Assembly (NCBI GenBank): GCA_030770535.1
Contig: JASVEC010000009.1
Span: 992,001-1,056,000 of the forward strand
From: Batkoa obscura
Taxonomy: Eukaryota; Entomophthoromycota; Entomophthoromycetes; Entomophthorales; Batkoaceae
Direction of reading: 5' to 3'
Length of the DNA stretch: 64,000 nt
The position numbers and the translations under genes are program-made. Under the pieces are notes generated by a model that was given only the letters and a program-made list of their open reading frames with translations, was not told the DNA's origin and searched no databases. Position 1 is the first letter of the stretch; every line of letters starts with the position of its first letter. Of the stretch, positions 55,106 to 64,000 are shown piece after piece.

Positions 55106-57641
55106 TTAAATTGAATCTAATGCCTTTAATAAATCCATTTGAAATCCAATCAATTTCTTCTTATTAGATTGATGAGAACCAAGATAATATATTACATTAC
55201 CTAAAGGTCTTAAGAAATAGCCATTATTCACTTTATTAATATGTTCAATAACTTGTTTAGCTAAATTCGAAGCATAATTTCTATTTTCTGTTTTTAAATA
55301 GACTGCTAATAATGAACCAATTGATATCACTCCGTCTACTTTTTCATGTTTAGAAATTTCACGTGTTAATGTAGTATCATATAAATCCGTGATAAATGTG
55401 TTATTATTCTTATTCTTATTCTTATTTTCATCTTGTTTACCAAATAACTTTTCATATTCTTTTAAACTAGCTAATGCGGCTTGACAACCAATTGGATAAG
55501 CAGTATAGGAATGACCATGTAATAAAGAATCAATTTTGTCTTCAGATAAGAATGCATCATAAACTTTATCATTAGCTAATGTTACTGATAATGGTAAATT
55601 ACCCCCAGTTAATGCTTTTGAAAAGATAGATATATCTGGTTGAATATTTAATAATTGTGTTGCTGACATTTTAGATAATCTATAAAACCCTGTAAAGACT
55701 TCATCTATGATAATGAGTTTGTTTTCAGATTGTAATTTATTAATTAATAATCGTTGGAATAATGGATCAACTAATATCATACCACCTGCTCCCATAATAA
55801 CTGGTTCAATTAACAAAGCAGCTATTTCTTTTTTATTAGGAATATTATTATATTGTTCATTTATATAATTATTATATATCTGATATAATTCATTCTCTTC
55901 ATTCATTCGTTGATTTAAATTAAATAAATTATTTAGTAAATTATTATTATTATTATTATTATTATTCTCAATAACATATTCCTTATTATTCCATTCTAAT
56001 TTAACTACAATTTGATTATTTTTAATCTTAACATTAGGACTATCCAACCATACTCCTTTACCTGAATACCAATCTACTTTTTCATTATAAACGTTAGGAT
56101 TTGATGCATCCATAGCACCAATAGTATCACCATGGTACCCTCCTTTTAAACCAATAACAATCAATTTATCAACATCTTCCTCCTTTAATTGATTAATCTT
56201 CTTATAACTTGTCAATGCCATTTTAATTGCTACTTCAATACCAGTTGAACCGTTATCTGAAAAAAATACTTTATTAGCCCATCCTTTACCAACGGTAGAT
56301 AATAATTTTTCACTTAAATCATAAGCTGGTTCATGAATATTTTCTGGAAATAATAAATGACCATATCTACTATTGGCATATACCATTTCCATACCAATTT
56401 TATAATTCCCATGACCTAAACCTTGAGTCCACCATGATGCATTAGAATCCTGTTTTTTACTTAAACTATTATCTTCTGGGTTGTAAAATTTGATATCATC
56501 CTTATATGCAGATTCTATTACCCCAATCGATTTTAATGTTTGATGTTGAGTAAATGGCCACCAAATAATATCTTTACTTTTGTCTTTCATTTCATTTAAT
56601 TTAGCATATCTAATATTAATTATAATAAAACAAATTAACTTAATATTATAAACTTACTTTTTTTCATAATATTCCATCAAGTTTTGATTAATATTTACAA
56701 AACTATCTTCATTTTTTATAAAATAATTTTCCAAATTTCTTTCATCTTTGATTTTATCTTCTACTATACTTGGTGGTTTTTCAATTGAATGAACTTGAAT
56801 TCCTTCTTTATTAAAGTATTCTTTTAAATATTCATCATTTTTATATTTGATATCTTGAAACAAACAACATTGAATTACATCATACCCTCGAATTTTCAAG
56901 CTTTCATAACTACTAATAGTAGTGCTAATTCCACCAAGACGACTATCACCAATTAAAATTACTGGGTAACGTAAGGACCGATATAAATCAGCTTGTAAAC
57001 CACCTAACAAGAACTGAATTAATTATTTTATTTTATTTATAAATAATTAATAATTACCTGATAAAGTGGGAGATAATACACCTAAAATAATTTAATTTTA
57101 AATTAATTTTAAGCTTTAACTATTAAAAATATATAATTTTTTACCACCTGCAGATTCAATAAATAAAGTAGCTAACTTATTATCTAACTTTTTATTATAA
57201 TTATTAATATTTAACTCAATTTCTTCTAATACTTCTTCATCTTCAACTAGTCTATCTCGTGCTAAATGTGGACTCACTGCATTTGGATATTTAAATAATG
57301 TTTTACCAGTGAGTAATGAATTATTTCCATTGTATTTTAATATATGTCTATAAATAAAACATTAAAAATTAAAATAATAAACGTTAAATCTTATTAGCAT
57401 TTCAATCATATATTTGATCAATTATATAAAAATAAAAATTTAATAGTCATGATATTTAATTTACCTAGTATCTGAATCTTCTGGATATCCAGTTTGTACT
57501 GGTTTTAAATAAAGAACAGGTTGATTTAATTTTAATGCTCCTCGTACTAATAAATTACTAAATATTGTTTTTCCAACTTCAGTATTATTAGATAAGATTA
57601 AATATTTATTTAATCGTTTGTTGAGTAGATTATTCAACATA
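55106..57641 (-). CDS. Bifunctional dethiobiotin synthetase / DAPA aminotransferase
   Basis: Catalyses two consecutive steps of biotin synthesis, making DAPA from KAPA (PLP-dependent) and closing it to dethiobiotin (ATP, CO2); the same fusion occurs in plants (BIO3-BIO1) and many fungi (bioDA). About six exons; start MLNNLLNKRLNKY at 57641. Synthetase half: ATP loop SNNTEVGKT, LYLKPVQTGYPEDSD, FIESAGGVLSP, LIGDSRLGGISTTIS. Aminotransferase half (largest exon, 55106-56590): WWPFTQHQ, HGNYKIGMEMVYANSRYGHL, FFSDNGSTGIEVAIKMAL, GLKGGYHGDTIGAMDAS, IIDEVFTGFYRLS and SKALTGGNLPLS with the PLP lysine. Total about 800 residues. The synthetase loop is unusual: the normal GT(D/N)T start reads SNNT. A poly-Asn run (ATT repeat, about 55935-55972) interrupts the aminotransferase half. 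Divergent from the acyl-CoA oxidase at 58555. Confidence 0.9.
55932..55972 (-). repeat. AAT/ATT trinucleotide run encoding poly-Asn
   Basis: An in-frame trinucleotide run gives about nine Asn residues in the aminotransferase domain, with further Asn-rich sequence around it; a second Asn/Lys run is near 55400-55430. Confidence 0.85.
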
Positions 57642-58554
57642 GTTGTGATGAAAGTGAGAAGAAAAAGCTGAAAAAGTGAAAGGGAAAGGAAGAGAAATTG
57701 AAGATGAATAATGTTTTTATTTTTGATTTTTGATTTTTGATTTTTTTAGTAAGCTACTTTGGTTGGAAGTTTTTGATTGGTGAATACGCGCTTTTTATGT
57801 CTAAATTTCTTCGAAAAAAATAATATTTGTTTTATTGGTAGGGTTTTTGATTAATAGTTTCAATATCAAAATAAAATAGCAACTTATTTTATTTTCTATT
57901 GAATTAATAAGTTAATTAAATTTAAATGTGTATAATATTTAATTTAATTAAGGGATATAAAATTCTTAGTTTATTATTGAAAAATTTAATTAATAAATAT
58001 GATATGTTAAAATTCAAGTATTTGATATTATAATGTGGATTTTTTAACTAGCATTGATTCTGGAATAAAAATGCTCTAGTTTATCCAAAAATTAATTGAA
58101 ATTCCAACACTTAATTTTACAATTTCTGAAAATACTTGTTTTGAGCTGTTTTAAAATTAGTAATAAATTACTGCTATTTACATATTTATATGTTGTGATT
58201 GATATAAATAACATGTAACGAACTATCCGATAAAATAAGTTACTAAATTTTATCATGGTATAGTACTAGATATCAAGTTATACAATTCTTAAGTTATTGT
58301 TATGATTTAATTTAGCATAATAACTTCACAAAAAATACATACTAAAAGTTTAATATTAAAATATTGTTCTAAATTTTAATATGGATTTAAATTCCATTTA
58401 CGTCACATTATTTAAATACTTTTTAATTTTCCATTGTAAAAAAATGGCTAAATTTTCCCACCTTAAAAAAAGAATTATAAAAAGTAACAATCAAGAACAT
58501 AAAATGTAAAAAAAATAAAAATAAAACACAATCAACTTTCAAAACAAAAAACAA
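57642..58554. promoter_or_regulatory. Shared divergent promoter of biotin gene and acyl-CoA oxidase
   Basis: 913 AT-rich bases between two outward-facing start codons (57641 and 58555). No other gene lies between, so both promoters must be here. I did not find a convincing oleate-response-like or other palindromic site. Confidence 0.5.
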
Positions 58555-61024
58555 ATGGATTACGTATTACAACAACGTAAAGATATAATTCAAGCTAGAT
58601 CAGAAGGAAGTATTGATATTGATGAATTAACTTCTATTATCTATGATAAAGAATTTATTGATTCTAGATTAGAATTTGAAGATATATTAAAGAATGAATC
58701 CTTATTAGATTTAAGTAAAGATGTTCATTTATCTAGACCTGAGGTAAGAAATAAAATAAAATAATATATATAGTTTTGTTGTTTTATGAGGGAGAATAAT
58801 ATTAAAATAATTTCTTTAGAGATATTTAGAAACTTTAAAAGCATGTAAAAGATTAGTGGAATTAAAATATGAAAATAATTTAAATGTTCAACAATTTGTT
58901 AAATTGATTAATTATTCCGATATCATTAATCCAGTAAGTTTAATATTTATTTTAACTAATAATTAATAAGTGATATAAACTTTCATTTTTTTAATATTTA
59001 CTTTTTTATCTTAGCTTATGCTTGATTTTGGTATGTTTGAAACAGCTATTCGTACTCAAACTTCAAGTGAACAATATAATAAATGGTATAAAGATGTATT
59101 AGATTTTAAAATGTTAGGATGGTAAATATAATTAAAAATCGATTTATGAAAAATGGAATATTAAAAATCAAATTGTATTTTATTTTATAGCTATGCTCAA
59201 ACTGAATTAGGTCATGGTAGTTCTTTATCGAATTTAGAAACTACAGCAACATTAGATAAATCTACTGATGAATGGGTAATTAATTCACCTACATTAAGTG
59301 TAAGTTATTATATTATATTATATTATTATATTATTATCAACTTAATTTAATTTCTTCTTTTTTTATTTTATAGTCAGCTAAATTTTGGCCTGGTGCTTTG
59401 GGCAAATTTTCCAATCATGCTATTGTTTATGCCCAACTTATCATTGATAACAAGAGTTATGGACCACACGGCTTTTTAACTCCAATTCGATCTTATGAAG
59501 ATCATAAACCATTAAAGGGGGTTATACTAAAAGATATTGGACCAAAATTAGGCTATGAGGGTATGGATAATGGTAAATTAAATTGATTTTATTATTTTAA
59601 TTAAAATTGAAAGTAAAACAACTAATATATAATCATTAGGTTATGCTACTTTTAATCAAGTACGTATTCCAAGAGAAAATATGTTAATGGGGTTTTCTAC
59701 TGTAAGTAAAGAAGGTGTTTATAAAAAACCCCCTCATTCAAAGATCGGTTATGCTGTTATGGTAATTACCTATTTTAAATTATTTTTTTGTTTAATATAA
59801 ATATTTAATCTACCAAAATAGACTCAGACAAGAGTAGGTATTACTCAATACAGTGCAATTTCTTTAGCAAGAGCCATTACTATTGCCATCCGTTATTGTT
59901 TAGTACGTCGTCAAGGAGTTGATAATAACAAATTAGAGCCTCAAGTAATTGATTATCCCCTCGTACAATATCGGTTATTCCCTATACTTGCCAGTACCTT
60001 TTCATTAATGTTCGTATCTCGATGGATGTTAACTACGTATCAAACAATGATGTCCAATATAGCTGAAAAAAATGATTTTTCATTATTACCTGAAGTACAT
60101 GCCATTAGTTCTGCCTTAAAAGGATATTGTTCTGAAATGGCATCCAATATGATTGAAGAGGCAAGAAGAGCCTTAGGTGGTCAAGGATATTTAAAAGCAT
60201 CTGGTTTATCAGAATATTATAATAGTTTTATACCTAGTATGACATATGAAGGAGAGAATGGATTATTGACACAACAAACAGCTAGGTTTTTATTGAAGCA
60301 ATATAAAATGGCTAAAAATGGTCAATTAGTAGATATTACTAAAACATCAGGTTATATATTGAAGTTTATAGATAATGAGAAACCAGAGTTAAAACATAAT
60401 GTTCTAGGATTAAGTGAAAATAATTTATTAATTGAATTAATTGACCTATTTTCTTATAGAGCTTACTTTTTATTAAAGAAATTAAATTTAGCTAACCAAA
60501 ATTTACCTTGGGATGCATTGTCTCTTGATTGTTATAAATTAACTAAAGCTCAATCTCAATATTTAGTTATCTTACAAACTTATAATGGAATTCAAAACCT
60601 TCCCTCAACCGTGAGTCAATCTAATATTAATATATTAAAAGTATTATTAATAGTTCATATTATTACCATTCTTGATCAAAATATTGGTGATTTCTTTGAA
60701 GCTGAAATTATTACATCTAATCAATTAACTCAACTTCGAGTGCATATGACTGAATTATTTAAAATAATTCGACCTGAAGTTGCTAGATTAACTGATGCTT
60801 TTAAATTTACGGATCGTTATTTGAAATCGGATTTAGGTCCTTTTGAGGGTAATGTATATGAAAAGATTGTTAATTCATTAGATAAAAATCCATTAAATAC
60901 AATTTATTCTGAAAATGAAGTTATTAAAGGATATAAAGAATACATTCAACCCTTAGTACATGGGGAAATTAAAATGAAATATGAAAGGGAAGCGCCGGTT
61001 AAGAAGGTAGTGTCAAAGCTTTAA
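58555..61024 (+). CDS. Peroxisomal acyl-CoA oxidase (PTS1: SKL)
   Basis: First enzyme of peroxisomal beta-oxidation: FAD-dependent oxidation of acyl-CoA to trans-2-enoyl-CoA with H2O2 release. Seven exons; about 680 residues, as in the ACOX/POX family. In order: [59 protein letters not shown] (FAD-binding TELGHG block, near 59190-59250); [78 protein letters not shown]; and [20 protein letters not shown], which holds the catalytic Glu (near 60250). The protein ends VVSKL, a perfect type 1 peroxisomal targeting signal. No break seen. Transcribed away from the biotin gene across a 0.9-kb promoter region. Confidence 0.93.
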
Positions 61025-62418
61025 AGGGAGAATGATTTAATAAAATATTAATAATGATTATGATTGGCTATTTTATGTATTTTTAGTTTGAAATTAATAA
61101 TAGTATTAATAATAGGAATTAAAATCGACTTTTTGTTATTATTATTATTAATTTAATAGTTTTAAAATTAGTTGATTGTAATAAATATAAAATTAATAGA
61201 AATTATTCAGAATTATTTTAAAATAGGTTGAATAAACTTAATATTATTGTTTCATTTCAATTTTTGTAATTTTCTAAATTTCTTGATATTTCTTTTTCAT
61301 TTCTTAAGAAATTTTAGTTGCTTTTAAAATTATTTAAATCTTCGTTTACTTAATGAACATAACAATTAAAATTTCAATTAAATAAAAAATAAGTGATATA
61401 AAGTTTAATATAATAATTGGAAGAGTAGAATAAATTTAAGTAAGTTTAATGTAATAATTTTATTTATTAATTTGTTGATTAGATAAGATAAATTCGATTC
61501 ATCGAAACAATAGTAATTCGGGTTTTGGCTAAATAATTAACATTAGAGATAAAATTCATACCAAAGATAGAATTTATTTATAAATATAACATTCACTTTT
61601 ATAATTCAATAAATAATCAATTTATCGACAAATTGTATCCAATACTTTTTAATGGACTCAAAGGTTATATTATGATAATCATGAAATGGTAATGGGGTCA
61701 ATATAAGCAAAAGTAACTATCTATAGACATAGCTTATGATTTAGGTCTCAAATTATTATTGTTAGTAAGCAACTCTTGGATAAATACTCTTTTTTCTTTT
61801 CAAATTATAAATTCTCTAGAATTGAAATTGAGAATTAAAATAACATTAACGAGTTATAAAAAAACCAATCAATTTTAAAGGATGAAACTATTAAAAGTTA
61901 ATTAACACTAAATTTAAAAGGACTATCATAACAATATTGTAGTCGATATGGATGCTTCTAATTTTAATCTTTATAATAATGAAAATGGATTGATATTCAG
62001 GTAAAGAATTTTATTTAAATTTTTAAATTCAAAATTCAAGATTATTGTATTTTTATTAAGTTGAAGTAAAATAATAGGGAATGTGTTATCAATGGTAATA
62101 ATGAAAGTAATTTAAAAAATAATTTATTGAATTTAAATCAATGACTGACTGAGAATAATGAATTGTATGCATTTATAAGAATTACATCAACGAGTAATAC
62201 ACTTCAATCTTAAATTAAAAATCAACTTATCAATTATCTTTGATTGTAGGAGTGAGTAGTATGATTTCAATAAACTCGATGCTTTAAAAAATGTTGATAA
62301 ATAATTAACAGAAAAAAATTAGAGTATTAACTTTTGGTAATGTATTTTTACAGCTTTATAGATGATCTAAAATGACTGGTACTTAATTATTAAATACTCA
62401 ATTTAATATATTTATATA
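61025..62418. other. AT-rich intergenic stretch
   Basis: Nothing recognised apart from a weak gene fragment at 61948-62217. Confidence 0.5.
61948..62217 (+). pseudogene. Possible small gene fragment with one intron
   Basis: MDASNFNLYNNENGLIF is followed by a plausible GTAAAG...AATAG intron (about 61999-62077) into RECVINGNNESNLKNNLL. The frame meets a TGA after LNLNQ (about 62142) and then stays open for 24 more codons, as expected of a decayed gene. Asn-rich, no family recognised; chance cannot be excluded. Confidence 0.25.
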
Positions 62419-62519
62419 TGGGGATGTATTTTTGTGTTTAAGAATTTTACTAATAAATTTTCCACTCAAATAGCGCTTAAAAAAGGAAAAAGTAATGAAA
62501 CCAAAAAAAAACATCCCCA
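62419..62519 (+). mobile_element. ~100-bp MITE (TA family)
   Basis: Tips TGGGGATGT and ACATCCCCA, TATA on both sides. The core is standard with a small deletion in AAAAGATGG (reads AAAAAAGG). Confidence 0.9.
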
Positions 62520-63712
62520 TATATTTAAAAGCTTTAACTCAAAGGAATTTACCCTAGCTAATGATAAGTTTTAGAATTCTCTTTTTATTAAATAATCAAA
62601 TTGATTCTTTTATTCTTAATTCATAAGGTAATTTATTAACTTAATAAATAACTTAATTTGAGTAATTAGTTGTAGTCTTATTATCAGATTTTTATTACTG
62701 GTTTATTGAAGATGAAAAGTGAAAATATAGGAGTGTTTTTTATTACCTATTACTATTTTTTATTACTTTAAATTTTAAAATTAATTCAGCTATTTAAGTT
62801 CGAATGTATACTAACAAATAATCAATTTTATAACCAGCTATTTGTTCTATTTTGTTAATTTGATACTTATTAATTTAATTTTTATTTTAAAATGAACGGT
62901 TACCTAGTACACATACAGGCTTAAACAGCAGCATACTGGTTAATCAACTTTTATTTTAAAAATAGCAAAAAAGGGTAATATGCAATAGGGGAAAAACATC
63001 TTCGTATGCTTTGAATTTCTCAAAGGAAGTGGTTTTAAGTACTCAAAAGGCAAATCAAGGTTACATTATTAAGACTTTTTTTGGGATTTAGTATATCATT
63101 TAAGTTTTTGTTTAATGGGGAAAGAAAAGTTGATAAAGCTTTAAATGAGATTTGTTGCAGATACTGAATAGGCTTTAGAGGGTTAAAGAAGGAATAAAAA
63201 AACAATTCAATTCAATAATTCAGTAGAGAGAGCTTTTTTTATTAATTTTTCTTTTTATAATCATAAAGTTAAATAGTTATATATTAAATGTCAAATTAGA
63301 CAATATTGATCTACTTCAATTCTAGAAGTAATTTTTTAATTTTTTTTCAAAGGTCCATGCTTTTATCAAAATAGTTTTAATTAGATTTTATATTACTGAT
63401 TTTTGACAAATTGTATTATAAATTTACAATGTATTTTTATAAAAAAATGTAAGTAGTAGTATGTTTTCTAGATCTATTTCTATTATCCAGACTTTAACTC
63501 CTATTCATTTACGCTTCATTATTTTATGTTTCTTCCATTTTTAAAGCGAAGTTTAAATTTAACTACACTAATAAATGTATACCATAAACATTATCTCATA
63601 AATCAATTTACAACTATTGCTCAATTAGATTGATTCAAAAACCCAAATCCAAATACAATAATAGTTTCTTGATTTAAAAAATCAAACTAGAATTTTTATT
63701 ATTATAATTAAA
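62520..63712. other. AT-rich intergenic stretch with a MITE relic
   Basis: No gene. A decayed core of the MITE family lies at about 63511-63580. Confidence 0.5.
63511..63580 (-). mobile_element. Decayed MITE relic (TA family)
   Basis: GCTTCATTATTTTATG, TTCCATTTTTAAAGCG and ACTACACTAATAAA follow the order of the MITE core (minus orientation); the tips are lost. Confidence 0.45.
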
Positions 63713-63738
63713 GGGTATCCGCGCGAACGCGTTTACCC
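63713..63738. other. Perfect GC-rich hairpin at the edge of a G+C-rich island
   Basis: GGGTA-TC-CGCG-CGAA-CGCG-TT-TACCC: two paired arms (GGGTA/TACCC and CGCG/CGCG) around a CGAA loop with one small internal bulge. It contains an ACGCGT palindrome. Base composition switches here from very AT-rich to roughly half G+C. Confidence 0.75.
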
Positions 63739-64000
63739 CACCACCAAAAATTGTCCAGTGTTATCAGAGTTAACTGACATGGAAACTCTCAAAGCCGAGG
63801 TGCAATGCAAAGATTGTTCCCAGCCTCTTTGCCTTTATGATCACAAAGAGACCCTGGCAGGTAAGTAAGGAATCATTAATATTGATAGCCAAAATTTATA
63901 CCCCAGTTTGATGCCTTAGAAATGCTTAGTTGTGGGATTGTTTCATTTTGAGTATGGATTTTGATTGGTTAAAAGTAAAACATGCTTTTTTTGGGCAGGA
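63714..64000 (+). CDS. Partial gene with Cys/His cluster, cut by window end
   Basis: From 63713 one frame reads GYPRERVYPTTKNCPVLSEL and TDMETLKAEVQCKDCSQPLC, then LYDHKETLAG up to a strong donor GTAAGT at about 63861. An intron with acceptor TTTTTTGGGCAG ends at about 63998, just before the window edge. VQCKDCSQPLCLYDH is a C-x2-C-x4-C-x3-H cluster typical of small zinc-binding modules (B-box-like or similar; class uncertain). The start is either the ATG at 63779 (METLKAE) or an upstream exon. Codons are far richer in G+C than in neighbouring genes, suggesting a mobile element or recent arrival, though composition alone is weak evidence. Confidence 0.5.

Noticed and set aside
1-64000. CRISPR arrays, bacterial operons or ribosome-binding sites
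   Set aside because: The window is eukaryotic: spliceosomal introns throughout, a eukaryotic initiator tRNA and no regularly spaced short repeats.

Overview
The window looks like nuclear DNA of a filamentous, early-diverging fungus. It is very AT-rich. Genes are split by many short introns (about 45-70 bases, GT...AG with TTTAG/ATAG-type acceptors). It carries typical fungal genes: NoxR, Atg17, a fused biotin-synthesis enzyme, a PTS1 acyl-CoA oxidase and a family of related P450s. A rhodopsin-like seven-helix receptor together with this composition would fit Entomophthoromycotina (Conidiobolus-like), but that placement is inference.

Layout. 0-8 kb: a secreted glycine/alanine-rich repeat protein, a retroposed insert with a 16-base target duplication, an intact P450, a small unrecognised multi-exon gene, and a 5'-truncated P450 ending at a pair of miniature transposons. 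8.8-18.6 kb, all minus strand: an Hst3/Hst4-type sirtuin, an unrecognised AT-hook-like protein, a 493-bp terminal-inverted-repeat element, and eIF4G. 18.6-23 kb: an AT-rich tract full of miniature transposons, then an intronless tyrosine phosphatase. 23-29 kb: Sgd1/NOM1 (ribosome biogenesis), mitochondrial ribosomal protein mS35, and a UBTD-type ubiquitin-like protein. 30-32 kb: a third P450. 32-36.4 kb: no recognisable gene. 36.4-42.2 kb: NoxR, Atg17 and a uridine phosphorylase-like enzyme. 43-50 kb: a multi-pass membrane protein, an initiator tRNA-Met, a RhoGAP and a seven-helix receptor. 50-55 kb: no intact gene, but a diverged tandem duplication, coding-like relics and more miniature transposons. 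55-61 kb: a divergently transcribed pair, a bifunctional dethiobiotin synthetase/DAPA aminotransferase and a peroxisomal acyl-CoA oxidase. 61-64 kb: AT-rich spacer, then an abrupt GC-rich edge starting with a perfect hairpin and a cysteine-rich exon cut off by the window end.

How the parts fit. The clearest functional link is the biotin/acyl-CoA oxidase pair, because fungal biotin synthesis draws its pimelate-type precursor from peroxisomal beta-oxidation. eIF4G, Sgd1 and mS35 serve cytosolic translation, ribosome assembly and mitochondrial translation. NoxR, RhoGAP, the phosphatase and the receptor are signalling proteins, but their proximity alone does not show a shared pathway. The most striking non-gene feature is a family of about 100-bp elements (15 well-kept copies and 3 relics) with TA target duplications, including three head-to-tail pairs sharing a single TA.
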